From the NCBI GenBank assembly GCA_013407085.1, contig JACCGJ010005229.1:61329-125328 (forward strand): a DNA stretch of 64,000 nucleotides, written 5' to 3'. The DNA is from Atriophallophorus winterbourni. Taxonomy: Eukaryota; Platyhelminthes; Trematoda; Plagiorchiida; Microphallidae. Below, in pieces: positions 1 through 10,221 of this stretch. A program made the position numbers and the translations under genes. The notes beneath the pieces were generated by a model. That model had not been told where the DNA came from, did no database searches, and saw only the letters and a program-made list of their open reading frames with translations. Each line of letters begins with the position of its first letter. The stretch's first letter is position 1.

Positions 1-151
1 GTTATGTGTTTACTGGTTATGCTATTTGAAATTCAGTAAAATTAATACATTAATAATAAATTGAAATAAAAAATACATAGAAAATTATTTGAAAATATGC
101 GAGACCGATCGGGAGTCCATAGTCATGAGAATAAAGTTTGCAATGAATCGG

Positions 152-506
152 TTATAGCAAGTTTTTGGTAACGTTTCGCTTCTGAACACAGAAGCTTCGT
201 CAGACCAAGTGTGTCGGTAAAACAGTGTTCATGTATAAATGCCAATCTCTTGACCAATCCTGACTTCACTAAGCTAGTCAGGGGAGATCAAGATAATTGA
301 TCACACCTCCTAATTGCTGTGTTCATCCCTAATTGTTTATTATTTGTACAGGTCAGCGTATGCCGACGCACTGCTTGCGTAATCATGTGCGCATTAGGTG
401 TGATGTTCTTTTATCCTAATCCGCTGCAAAACCGAACGCCAGATTGTTGAGATATCCGCCCCATCCACCTTGTTCACCGCATTCACCCCAGCCTTTGTTA
501 TTTCAA
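152..506 (-). repeat. Left inverted arm (pLTR-like) of Penelope copy A
   Basis: The reverse complement of the element's own 3' end. It reads backwards through the last codons of the endonuclease ORF (VDGADIST region), the 3' UTR and the hammerhead ribozyme. Its partner is the right arm at 5489-5857. Confidence 0.85.
161..212 (-). ncRNA. Hammerhead ribozyme, Penelope type, left arm A
   Basis: On the minus strand the order is UUGGU (stem I), CUGACGA core, stem II GCUUCUG/CAGAAGC closed by UGUU, then GAAACGUU followed by ACCAA, which pairs with UUGGU. Stem III is only the palindrome ACGU, as expected for minimal hammerheads that act as dimers. There is one extra A between the CUGACGA core and stem II. 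Hammerheads in Penelope pLTRs are an established observation; cleavage here is inferred, after GUU. Confidence 0.8.
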
Positions 507-513
507 CTCCGAT

Positions 514-1232
514 ATGACCATAAAGGATCGTACCAACTTGAGTGTACAACAAATCATCAACGGTGTAGCAATTTGTCTAAATATGAACCACTTCTTATTT
601 AATGTACAGCTATACAAGCAATTTTTATGGTTTAGCGATGGGTTCACCAATTTCTCCAGTGCTAGCGAATATGTACATGGCGCATTTCGAAGAGATATCT
701 TTGAGAAACGAAGCTTTAAAACCAAAGATATGGTGGCCCTATGTCGACGATACATTCGTCATCATAAAGCGAAACAGACTAGAAGCATTTCATAGTTATC
801 TCAATAGTTTGAATCCAAAAATCCAGGTGACAATAGAAACCGAGTCTACGGAAGGGACACTTCCGTTCTTGGACTGTCTCACGCAAAAAGACAACTGCAA
901 GATAAGAACAACGGTATATCGTAAGTCTATCGACACGGATGCCATTTTGAGATTCACATCTGCGCACCCTAAAAGGGTATTTCAGTCCATAGCAAAATCG
1001 CTATTCTACAAGGTTGACCACCTCTGCAGCGATGATGCAGATAAGAGACGAGCTCATGAAGAAGTCAGTCGCCGACTTGCAAATCATGGTTACACCAAGA
1101 GCTTAATTGAGCGCCAATTGAACCAAGTTAAACATCCGCAACCGAAGACGGAAAAGGTTTGGCGAGCTACGGTATCTCTTCCTTAGGTCAAAAGCGCCTC
1201 CGAAGGAATAAGTCGAATCTTGAATAGCGCAG
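514..1232 (+). pseudogene. Penelope RT C-terminal half, copy A
   Basis: Frames in this stretch encode the motifs AMGSPISP and YVDDTFVII, the latter being the RT catalytic motif with its aspartate pair. They are followed by the FLDC and FTSAHP-type segments usual between RT and endonuclease in this family. The best frame is 602-1186. The N-terminal half of RT is missing, a frame break lies near 620, and a TAG stands at 1184 where copy B has a sense TAT codon. The coding part is then cut by the LINE insertion at 1233. Non-functional. Confidence 0.8.
1226..1232. repeat. Target-site duplication of LINE in Penelope A
   Basis: AGCGCAG stands at 1226-1232 and again at 5135-5141, exactly at the two junctions between Penelope coding sequence and the LINE. 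Copy B shows the uninterrupted site near 13909. Confidence 0.75.
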
Positions 1233-1303
1233 ATGTTGTTGTTGCTGTTGTTGGCCTCCGTCGGTCGATGTCGACCATGGATGTACATCACATCGCATGA
1301 ATT

Positions 1304-1953
1304 TCATGTTTTGCAACTTTTTAAATGACTAAGCATTCTGATTCGGGAGGAACAATCTCTCCCGCAGCGATTGCAACGATAGTCAGACCTCTGTTGTATT
1401 GCATCAGTTGCATGCCGGCGGCGTGATCTGCGTTCAGCAGCCAGGAGCTGTATTTGCGCCTCCCTGGCTTGCAGTCGAAGCTTTACACAATGCCTCCAAA
1501 GTGAGCGGTCAAGAGCAAGTTCTTCCCAGCTTGCGGGGTCAATGTCAAGAGCTTTCATATCTCTTTTGCAAACATCTTTGTACCGCAAGTGCGGTCTGCC
1601 CAATGGTCGACTTCCTAATTGCAACTCACCGTAGAGCAGATCTTTCGGAATAGACCATTTTCCATTCTATAGACATGACCAAGCCACCGCAGGCGGCGCT
1701 GACGTAATAGGGTGAACATGCTCTGTAGACCAGCTTTTGGAAGCACTTCAGCGTTTTTCACTCTGTCCATCCACGATATGTTCAAGATACGACGGATGCT
1801 TCGTAGATGGAAAGCATTCAGCTTCCGTTCGTGTCTTGCGTGGGTGGTCCAGGTTTCACTGCCGTATAGTAAAGCATTTAGTACGCACACGCTGTATACC
1901 ATCATCTTTGTCTTTACAGTCAGCTTGCGGTTACCCCAAACACGAGAGTTCAA
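1304..1953 (-). pseudogene. LINE C-terminal domain with CxxC...H...C finger
   Basis: Two overlapping minus-strand frames. Residues ALLYGSETWTTHARHERK and RLRWLGHVYRM are the conserved segment following the RT in many APE LINEs. The second frame ends in CNRCGRDCSSRIRMLSHLK, followed by a last cysteine: a zinc-finger-like tail close to the 3' terminus. A frameshift near 1620 separates the two parts. The same tail recurs in degraded form at about 15490-15745. Confidence 0.75.
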
Positions 1954-2003
1954 TCGAGACAGAATGACAGCTGCTCAGCCAATCCGCTTATCAATATCCG
2001 TGT

Positions 2004-3050
2004 CTAGCGAGAGGTTATCCGCAATGGTTGAACCAAGATATGTGAAGTGATGTACTGGTTCAAGCTGACAGTTTCCATCAGTGATGATTGGTGGCGATAT
2101 GTCCCTTGACCAAGTACTTTGGTCTTGCTCATGCTGATTATTAGGCCAAAGTCTTTGCATGCCGACGAAAAACAGTCCATAAGCGACTGTAGGTTCTCTT
2201 GGGAGTGAGCAATAAAGGCTGCATCGTCGGCAAACAACAGGTCACGTATTATCACATCCCGCACTTTGGTTTGTGCTCTCAACCGGTTCAGGTTGAAAAG
2301 CTTGCCATCACTTCGCGTGCGTATGTAAACGCCTTCTGTTCTCGTCTTAAAAGCGTGCTCCAGAAGCAGAGCAAAGAAAATGCCGAGAAGCGTGGGAGCA
2401 AGAACACACCCTTGTTTGACGCCTCGGCGAATTTCAAATGCTTCTGAACTGCAACCGTTAAAATGGACTGAGCCTTTCATGCCTGAGTGGAACGAAATAA
2501 CGAGTCTCAGCCCTTGGGGGGCAGCCTATCAGATCAAGCATTTTGAAAAGACCCTCCCTGCTGACGTAGTCGAATGTCTTAGTTAAATCAATAAAAACAG
2601 CGTATAATGGCATACGCTGTTCCCGACATTTTTCTTGAAGTTGTCTCAGGGAGAAGATCATGTCAACGGTTGATCTTCCCTTGCGGAAGCCACATTGAGA
2701 TTCGGAGTAAATTCTATCAGCTAAAACTTGCAGCCGGATCTGTAAGACTTTAGCAAACAATTTGCCTACAACATTCAGAAGGGAGATTCCTCTGTAATTG
2801 TTGCAGTCGCCTCTGTCACCCTTATTCTTAAATAGCGTGATGATCTTTGTGTCTCGCATCTCTTGTGGGACACCCCCCTCCTGCCAGCACTGAAGATGCA
2901 AATGGTGAAGAGGCTGCAATAATGCTGCTCTACCACATTTGATGAGCTCAGGTGGAATTCCGTCGTCACCAGGGGCCTCCCTAAGCGATCGATTGCCTTA
3001 TTGAGCTTATCAAGAGTAGGAGGGGTATCTAGATATTCAATGGTCAGCAA
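2004..3050 (-). pseudogene. LINE reverse transcriptase domain, frameshifted
   Basis: Three overlapping minus frames carry RT motifs in the right order: FKNKGDRGDCNNYRGISLL (fingers), QCGFRKGRST, FIDLTKTFDYVSREG (palm), GVKQGCVLAPTL, and LLFADDAAF (catalytic Asp pair retained). Frameshifts near 2470 and 2900 break the frame, so no full-length protein is possible. Confidence 0.8.
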
Positions 3051-3122
3051 CCGTTCGACATTTTCAAGTGCATGCGGTAGAACCGTACTGTCCCTAGAGT
3101 AGAGGGAGGAGAAGTGCTCTAC

Positions 3123-3413
3123 CTATCTTTCCATCTGTTGAGTTTTGTCGACAATCGGCTTACCAGATAAAGACTTAATGGGAGCCGTTTTAAGTTTGTT
3201 TGGGCCAATGGCTCTCTTGATCCCATCATACATACCGTGAAAATTGCCGGTATCCGCAGCTTTTTGGATATTGAGGCTAACTTCAGTCCAATAGTCGTTT
3301 GCACAACGCCTTGCAGTCTGTTGGACCTTATTTCTAGCTGCTCTTAGAAGACGTAAGTTTTCATCTGTTGGCATACCTTTGAACCTCAAGAATACTGAGC
3401 GTTTCCTCATCAA
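3123..3413 (-). pseudogene. LINE linker between endonuclease and RT
   Basis: A minus-strand frame lying between the endonuclease and RT of the same LINE. It has the charged, helical character usual for this linker (LRLLRAARNKVQQTARRC). No catalytic motif is present and it is out of frame with both neighbours. Confidence 0.5.
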
Positions 3414-4616
3414 GCACAGCAGTCATCTCAGAAGCGTTTGCTTCGAACCAGTCGCTCGTTCTAGCTTTCTTCGGACCGAAAGTGGAAAGTGCGACTCGGC
3501 ATATGCAGCTTTTTATCAATTCCCAGTTTTCTGAAGCAGATTCAAGTGGGGTTGTCTTGTTGAACTCGTCCGTGAAGGCTTTTGCGAATCTCGCAGTTAG
3601 ATTAGGTTCGCACATGCGAGTGACGTCTATCCTAGGCTTAGCAGACAATTGGTGCGGTGAAATCTCGAGTGGGAGCTTCAGTTTTGCACAGACCAGTGAA
3701 CGATCAGTGTCGCAGTCTGCGCTTTGATATGATCTGGTGAGGAGCACGCTTCCTATATTAGTACGCTTAACAAGAATAAGATCAAGCTGATGCCAATGCT
3801 TAGAGCGAGGATGCTTCCAAGAGACTTTATGCTGTGGTTTTGTTTGAAAGAAAGTGTTGCTGACACAAAGATTGAACTGTGTGCACAATTCTAAAAGGCG
3901 TTGCCCATTTTCATTGGTTTTACCTACACCGAACCTTCCGAGACAGTTTCGCCAAGACTCGTAATCTGCACCAACTCTGGCATTGAAATCACCCAATACC
4001 ACTACACAGTTTTTCTGTGGCACGTTTTTCAGGACGGCTGTGAGGTTATGATAAAAGCGTCTTTTTCAGCAGGCGTCGCAGAGAGCGTCGGTGCATAAAC
4101 GTTGACCAACGTAATGGTACCAGTAATGCACCTCAGATTTAAAGTCCAAATCCGTTCGCTTTCGCTGCTGCTCGGTTCTGTTGCTTTTAATATGTCGTTT
4201 CGCACGGCAAACCCAACTTCATGCAGTCGAGGCTCATCGGAACCTCTTCCTTTCCAAAAGAAAGTGTAATCACTTTCTGTTAGCTTACCAGTGTCTGGTG
4301 AGCGCGTCTCTTGTAGGGCAGCCACGTCGACATTCAGCCTCTATAGCTCGTTGTTAATCACGGCGGACATTCTAACGCCTCTGATATTCGAGACGTCGTC
4401 ATGAAATCCTGCAAGCATAGACCTGACGTTCCAGGTTCCAAGTTTCAAAACTGACATTTGTTGTTTGGTATTTCGATTCGCTGGTGCGGAAAAAATACAG
4501 TCTGCTTGTGGGTTGATTCCTAATCCCCATGCACCCAATGAGGATAGCAGACCGTGGCGAGACGGCACCTTATTGACTAGGGGCTGCTCAGCTTGAGGCG
4601 GGCGGTAGCCGTCCAA
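3361..4616 (-). pseudogene. LINE apurinic-like (APE) endonuclease, frameshifted
   Basis: Three minus frames: 4616-4341 with LKLGTWNVRSM (start of the APE fold), 4325-4029 with LQETR and VNVYAPT, and 4023-3361 with VVVLGDFNARVG and LDLILVKR. This is the nicking endonuclease that opens the target in target-primed reverse transcription. The terminal SDH motif appears altered (DTDRSLV). At least two frame breaks make it inactive. Confidence 0.8.
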
Positions 4617-4899
4617 TGAGACCTAGAAGTCTCTCCCACCGTCGAAAGCAGCCCCAGGCGCTCAGCTCTACGCCAGTCGAGCCATAGCTTTTAACCGGTT
4701 TCTGCTGCTTCCCGTGTTATTTTCCGTAGAAGCGGAATGGAGTGTCCTCTCCATTGGTGCGTTGTGATGTATGCCAGGGCAGTTCGATATGGAGAACTAG
4801 CTGTTGGCCATGCAGCAAGTGCTCCCTCTCCACGGCACCACTGGAACCAAAGGAACAGCTAGGCTGATACGTTTGGACAACGATGCCGTCACAGGAGCT

Positions 4900-5134
4900 G
4901 GCAGGACGCAGTTGAATAAACTGCCCGAAGCATGCTGGTTTTGAGGCGCCAGCCAGCCGCCTTCGCCCTTTCTCCTGTCAGTAGAAGCAGTTCCGCCGGG
5001 TCACACAGGACCACGCGTGCAGGCCAGGAGCTGGACTTGGTTGTCAGAGGCTATATGAGACGCAGGCCATTGGAGCATTTTTGGAATTGGGGGCTTATCC
5101 CCAAAACCGCCCCGGCCGTGACAACCTTGGAACC
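4900..5134 (-). repeat. LINE 5' leader module shared with other LINEs
   Basis: On the minus strand it starts TTCCAAGGTTGTCAC and includes CTGACAACCAAG, GGCCTGCACGCG and GACAGGAGAAAGGGCGAAGG. The same block starts the RTE-like LINEs at 41359 and 51132, whose proteins are clearly different. Confidence 0.75.
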
Positions 5135-5602
5135 AGCGCAGGTATTAGAGTAACATATAAGGCAAGTAGAACACATCGCTCCGTATTGATGCATCTCAAA
5201 GATAAGACTCCTTTATGTTGTGCGACGAACTGCATCTACCCAATCAACTGCAAGGGTTGTGAGGGTGTTTACATTGGGAAAACGTCTAGAGAACTCTGCA
5301 CTAGGGTAAAAGAACACAGGAAACGAGTGGGAAAGCGACCCCGCAATCCCAGTGAATATCAATCACTGATTCGGGATTCGGCACTAGCTGAACTCGTGCA
5401 AGAAACTGGACACAGCGTAGATCTTGATAACGTGAAAGTGATAAGACGGGGTGTGAAATCTTATAGGAAAATACATCACGCCAAGGCTGTTGAAATAACA
5501 AAGGCTGGGGCGAATGCGGTGAACAAGGTGGATGGGGCGGATATCTCAACAATCAGGCGTTCGGTTTTGCAGCGGATCAGGATTAACGGACATCACACCT
5601 AA
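5135..5602 (+). pseudogene. Penelope GIY-YIG endonuclease, copy A
   Basis: The right-hand part of the interrupted Penelope ORF. It begins with GIRVTYKASRT, which follows RILNSA in copy B, then has a cysteine cluster (CATNCIYPINCKGC), the GIY-YIG core GVYIGKTSRELCTRVKEH and the TGHSVDLDNVKVI segment. The stop is at 5600-5602. GIY-YIG is the endonuclease of canonical Penelope-like elements. The reading frame itself is open, but it is separated from the RT by 3.9 kb. Confidence 0.85.
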
Positions 5603-5857
5603 TACGCACATGATTACGTAATCAGTGTGTTGGCATACGCTGAGCTGAACAAATAATAAACAATTAGGGATGAACACAGCAATTAGGAGGTGTGATCAAT
5701 TATTTTGATCAATTATCTTGATCTCCCCTGTCTAGCTTAGGGAACTCAGGATTGGTCAAGAGAATGCCATTTATACCTGAACACTGTTCGTGCCGACACA
5801 CTTGGTCTGACGAAGCTTCTGTGTTCAGAAGCGAAACATTACCCAAAACTTACTATA
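5489..5857 (+). repeat. Right arm (pLTR-like) of Penelope copy A
   Basis: Inverted partner of 152-506. It contains the end of the endonuclease ORF, a 3' UTR and the sense-strand hammerhead. Confidence 0.85.
5797..5850 (+). ncRNA. Hammerhead ribozyme, Penelope type, right arm A
   Basis: CUUGGU, CUGACGA, the perfect stem II GCUUCUG/CAGAAGC with UGUU loop, then GAAACAUUACCC. The central CG of stem III has become CA, so the ACGU palindrome is broken; cleavage is probably impaired. Confidence 0.65.
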
Positions 5858-5923
5858 AAAATAGATAGATTCGTATTTAATCTCTAGCTGAAATTAATTT
5901 GATTTTACCATATAGAAGTGTGT

Positions 5924-6022
5924 CGTTCATTAATTGTACAGGTCAGCGTATGCCGACACACTGCTCGCGTAATCATGTGCGTATTAGGTGTGATGTTTTT
6001 TAATCCTAATCCGCTACAATTC
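5924..6022 (-). repeat. Extra fragment of Penelope arm
   Basis: About 100 bp matching the outer-middle part of the left arm (tgtacaggtcagcgtatgcc to the run before the endonuclease stop), without ribozyme or coding part. It marks the junction where copy A departs from copy B: B has a further ~1.6 kb here. Confidence 0.65.
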
Positions 6023-6097
6023 TTTAATGTTCATTTAAGTATACTAGGCTATTGTGCAGTTAGTTTTCTAATGTCTCGTCTCCTTTCTAGTGCAACC

Positions 6098-6516
6098 GCT
6101 TCATATTCTTATAGAGACACCATTTCTCATCTCCAGTAGCGATTCTGCACGGGCAACGTTGCCTGTGGCCATGGTATCGAGCGCGTTTGTGAGTAACAAT
6201 GGAAAGAGGCAAATCCATTTGCTAAAATATACAAATAATAATATCGGCCAAAACGATTGCCCTAATCAGGTAGAATATAACACAGGCTTTCCAATGGTAT
6301 ATAGCACCTTGATAAACATCAAAAAGTATTAAACACGTATTGCATGTAATGGCGGGAAATTATGCAACAATCCAATATAACATATGAAAATGCAATGGAA
6401 TTATCGACCATATCATGAATTGCATAAATTGAAAGCGTATGTTAAAGACATCAGGAACACATTGACAGGGATTCGTTTGAATTGTTAAAGCAATTGATTA
6501 ATACACGTCGTTCGAT
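6098..6516 (+). repeat. LTR-like direct repeat, Gypsy A, 5' side
   Basis: About 420 bp repeated in direct orientation at 10222-10641, on either side of the gag-pol remains. It has the position and size of an LTR, but clear TG...CA ends, a tRNA primer site and a target duplication were not found, so the LTR label is an inference. Confidence 0.55.
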
Positions 6517-6591
6517 ATTTCAAATCCTCGAATTTGGTTTGCACAGTTAGAAGCCGTTTTTAGCTGCAGAGGCGTCTCACGACAAGAGACG

Positions 6592-7245
6592 ATGTTTTCA
6601 TACGTCACCGCCAATCTCTCTACTTCAGTTGCCTCCGAAATAATTGATATTATGGACCCCATGCCTAGCGAAGATCCCTATTCGCAACTTAAGGCAGCCA
6701 TACTTAAACGCACATCCGTTTCTGATGTAGCGCGTTTACAAAAACTTTTATCTGGCGTTGAACTAGGTGATCGTACCCCATCTCAGCTACTACGGTACAT
6801 GCGCTCATTAGTCGGGCAGACGAACATGGACGATTCCATTTTACGCCACCTTTGGCTCAAGTGTTTACCGGTGAACACTAAGACTATTCTCGCCGCGTCT
6901 AGCGATTTTCTAAAACTCGAAACTTTGGCTGAAACTGCCGACAAAATACACGAGTTCATAGCCCCGCGATCCGTTAGCGCCGTAATCGAGAGTACTCCTA
7001 CGATCGATTTTTCACCAATAAACGCGGTAACCGAACGTCTGTCAAGACTTGAATCTGCGATTAACTTTAGCCGCCATAGAAGTTCCAGCCGTAGTCCTCG
7101 ACGTCGACGAAGTTCACATAACGACAAGCCGTTCTGCTACTATCATTACCGATTTGGCGATCAGGCAAAGAAGTGTCGACCCGGATGTGAACACCCAAAG
7201 GCTTTTCAAACTGAGCCTGCGGGAAACTTCTACGCCAGCCAGTAA
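6592..7245 (+). CDS. gag: Gag of CsRn1-like Gypsy element (copy A)
   Basis: An open frame of 217 codons encoding the capsid/nucleocapsid precursor of a Gypsy (Metaviridae-type) LTR retrotransposon. The middle carries VARLQKLLSGVELGDRTPSQ and LRHLWLKCLPVNTKTIL, typical of this Gag lineage. A basic serine/arginine-rich stretch near residues 168-183 precedes the knuckle FCYYHYRFGDQAKKCRPGC. This has the C-x3-H-x8-C-x3-C spacing that distinguishes the CsRn1 clade from the usual CCHC. It opens right after the 5' repeat and would be followed by protease, but the pol frame is broken from about 7310. The Gag frame itself is intact. Confidence 0.8.
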   Translation: MFSYVTANLSTSVASEIIDIMDPMPSEDPYSQLKAAILKRTSVSDVARLQKLLSGVELGDRTPSQLLRYMRSLVGQTNMDDSILRHLWLKCLPVNTKTILAASSDFLKLETLAETADKIHEFIAPRSVSAVIESTPTIDFSPINAVTERLSRLESAINFSRHRSSSRSPRRRRSSHNDKPFCYYHYRFGDQAKKCRPGCEHPKAFQTEPAGNFYASQ

Positions 7246-7329
7246 TCGCGACAGCTGCTGCTGGCCCCTCCCACAGTCGCCTGCTTTTTGTGTACGAGTC
7301 ATCCACGCGGTTGAAATTTCTCGTCGAAT

Positions 7330-7870
7330 TGATTCCGTATCTTTCAGAATCGTTTCCAAGTTTCTTCCGTACCAAACTTCTTATGAGTTACCCAAGACTC
7401 TCGCTTAACAGCTAACCATTTCCTCGATCTACTCCGAATAACAAACTGGTTGTTGTAGCTGCATTTGTGTGGTACAAAAATCGCGTTTTCGTAAATCTTC
7501 GAATTGAGATAATTTAGAAACGAATTGTAATATGAGCCGGGATCCATTGAATCAAACTCATGAGTGTATGCATCCCGGAGACTGATATTTAAGGATTCAA
7601 ATTGTATTTTCCTAATGACTTTCGTCTGTTCACACAATCGTTCCGCACTACATACATAATCAAACAAAAGCACAACATGATCACTCTTCCCCAGTGGTGC
7701 CAGGTATTGTATACCCTCTACTGCGGTTGCCTCAGGCGTTAAGACAAGGTCAAGGGTTGAAGGTTGGTCAAGACCCCGCCAGCGAGTTGGCTGGTTAACG
7801 TGATTGTGTAATGAAGCAAATTCTATGACCTCCTTGAATTTATGTTCAAACGAATGCAGGGAGTGCTCAC
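7330..7870 (-). pseudogene. CR1-like LINE fragment inside Gypsy pol (copy A)
   Basis: The minus-strand frame 7673-7344 matches, nearly residue for residue, the first ~100 residues of the LINE frame that starts at 20855 in copy B, including WVTHKKFGTEETWKRF. The LINE is cut abruptly near 7328. At that junction Gypsy protease codons abut LINE sequence equivalent to copy B 20514, so about 3 kb of pol and LINE is missing. Confidence 0.75.
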
Positions 7871-9240
7871 CTCTTGCCGACTACCCCCTCCGCCAGTCTA
7901 TCAAAAGTATACGCCGTATTTTGGGTATGGTGAATTACTACTGCCGATTTATCCCTCAGTGCGCCCAAACCCTACAACCGCTTACAGATCTTTTGAAAGG
8001 AAATGCAAAGACACTTGTTCTGAGTACCGAAGCCACGTCTGCGTTCACTGCTATCAAGGAACGGTTGATTAAGGCTACAAACTTAAAACATCTCAACACA
8101 GACCCCTCGACGCGTCTCTTATTGACTACCGATGCATCGCAGGTCGCTGTTGGCGCCGTTCTGCAACAGATAGTTAATGGTAATATTGAACCACTCGCAT
8201 TCTTTTCCAAGAAGCTTCAGCCTACTCAGACTCCATACAGCACATTTAGCCGAGAACTCTTAGCTATTTACTTCACTGGTAAACATTTCCGTCACAACCT
8301 AGAAGGTTGAATGTTCACATTATATACCGACCACAAGCCCCTGATTTATTCCCTACGATAACCGTCAGATCGGCATTCCCCGCGAGAGCTGCGTCACCTT
8401 GATTTCATCTCTCAGTTTACCACCGACATCCGTCATATCAATGGTTATAGCAACGTGGTAGCTGATGCGTTATCCTGTGGTGACATTCATGTACTCTCGA
8501 ATACGGCTATCGATCTTCCTGAGATAGCCAGATATCAAGAGACCGATCCAGAATTCGACGCAATCCAGTCTAACAAATCCCTCAAGATCGTCCTTTTGCC
8601 ATTGCTTAACTGTGAGTAATATATTTACCGTGACATTTCGACCGGTAATCCGAGGCCTTTCGTTCCTCAATCATATCGGCGGAACGTTTTCGACCATTTA
8701 CATGGTTTATCTCATCCCGGGATACGTTCTACAGTAAAGCTCATCACAGCACGCTTCATTTGGTCTAATATCCGTGCTGACCTTCGCCTTTGGACTAAAC
8801 ATTGTGTTGCTTGCCAAACGAGCAAGATACACCGTCATACAAAGACCTCCCCTGGCAAATTCGATCTCCCGAACTCCCGTTTTCAACACGTTCATGTTAA
8901 AATAACTGGTCCTCTACCAATCAGTAACAAGTTCACCTATCTCTTGACTTGCGTTGATCGTTATACCCGCTGGCCCCAAGCGACCCCCATACCCGATATT
9001 TCGTCGGAGACTGTTGCCCGTGCTTTTATCGAATCATGGATTTCTATTTTCGGAGTTCCCTCAACTGTTACCACTGATCGAGGTTCACAGTTTACTTCCA
9101 CATTATTCCGGGACTTGAATCGAATCCTTGGTTGTTCCCATCTCCGTACCACTGCTTATCATCCCGCTGCTAATGCTATGGTAGAACGTTTTCACCGCCA
9201 GTTGTTACATGGGGTTCGTGCAACGAACCACGATGTTTAA
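7871..9240 (+). pseudogene. pol: Gypsy pol: RNase H and integrase remains (copy A)
   Basis: The frame resumes with the connection segment after the RT (ILGMVNYYCRFIP), then RNase H (LLLTTDASQVAVGAVLQQ; FSRELLAIYF). A TGA follows NLEG at about 8308, shared with copy B, before YTDHKPLIYS. Integrase follows: a degraded zinc domain with CVAC, the catalytic core LTCVDRYTRWPQATPI, TTDRGSQFTS and MVERFHRQ, so D, D and E of the triad are present. The frame ends early at TTTAA near 9238, without the C-terminal domain. Further stops lie at about 8358 and 8618. Protease and most of RT are deleted. Confidence 0.8.
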
Positions 9241-9283
9241 ACACAGAATCACAAAATTGATGTGTTGCTCACATCCCCTGCAC

Positions 9284-9345
9284 TTATATACCACTACCGG
9301 TTTCTGGCTGTTTGTCTTCATCGGGTGGAGACAGTAAGATTAGAT
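9284..9345 (-). ncRNA. Diverged hammerhead-like motif
   Basis: The minus strand reads CCAC, CCGAUGA, AGAC-AAACA-GCCA, GAAACCGGUA, GUGG. It has the layout of the small hammerhead repeat family (see 14859-14964), with U4 replaced by C and a GUA cleavage triplet. Likely a relic. The same motif is at 22540-22600. Confidence 0.5.
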
Positions 9346-9449
9346 TTAGTGAGCTTTGCAACAGTGGCATTCAAGTATAACCTTGTATACTATATATTTG
9401 TTTTCAGCAAATCCACAACCTCCCGCGCAAACGCCCATATGGCGTAAGT

Positions 9450-10221
9450 CATTAAATAAAATGTGATAATTTATCATCATTTCTATTATCGTTCAGAACA
9501 AAGAACTCAGAAACTCAGAATATTTATGGTAGGAAAAGCAAAAATCTTAACAAAAACCACAGGATGGCCGGGAATATAGAGTAAAAAACATATAATCTTC
9601 CAAGAATTAATACGGACAGTCACATACTGCATAGTTTCTTCGGTTACGATGTTACACGTGAAACAAATTTTAACCGAGAAAACATTTCAACGAATATCTC
9701 ATCTAGAATATCGAATCCTTAAAGCTTTTGAATGTTTGTGTGTTTGAGTATGATCCTTAGTACTATGTAAATATTTCAAAGGATGGTTTTCTATGTACAC
9801 AATTTTAAATACCTGCAGAATGTCACTCGTTATTCGACGTTTATAATAAAATTATGTAGTTTACGTCAAGGTGGGGCTCTTGAATAGACTGTGCTTTCTT
9901 AAATAGAACTCTAAATTTCATTTCTATTACTCATATACTTTAAACGTGTTCTGATATCCTACGATGATGAATAATAATACTAAGTTATCACCTAAGTTCA
10001 AAGTGATTCAAAGTTGCTAAACCTGGTTTTGTGTATCCGGTCTTTTTTGTTGAATCACCTCATTGTATCGACGCAATTTGGCTTTATCGAGATATTTTCC
10101 TGCTTTCATGTTTTTCAATTAGTTCGCAGTCGATTAGATATTCCCAATCCCACGATATGTACATCATTGTCTTGATCGGGATCCTAAGTTTCGCCATGTC
10201 TTTATCACTCTCGCAATATTT
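9450..10221. other. Non-coding interior of repeat copy A
   Basis: No coding frame or known element is visible. The stretch is colinear with 22700-23475 of copy B, so it belongs to the duplicated unit. Confidence 0.6.

Larger units (their letters stand above)
1233..5134 (-). mobile_element. Non-LTR retrotransposon (APE endonuclease LINE), complete but decayed
   Basis: A 3.9-kb LINE on the minus strand: a 5' leader (about 5134-4617), APE endonuclease, reverse transcriptase, a C-terminal domain with a cysteine-rich finger, and a short 3' tail of CAA/CAG repeats near 1233-1260. It is bounded by a 7-bp target duplication and splits the Penelope endonuclease. Because copy B lacks it, it inserted after A and B diverged or was lost from B. 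It belongs broadly with RTE-like LINEs; the exact clade is uncertain. Confidence 0.85.
152..5857 (+). mobile_element. Penelope-like element, copy A (split by a LINE)
   Basis: A 5'-truncated Penelope-like retroelement. It consists of a left inverted arm, the second half of the reverse transcriptase, a GIY-YIG endonuclease and a right arm. It is about 1.8 kb once the LINE at 1233-5134 is discounted. Long terminal arms in direct or inverted orientation (pLTRs) are known for Penelope-like elements. Coding capacity is lost through stops and the insertion. Confidence 0.85.
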
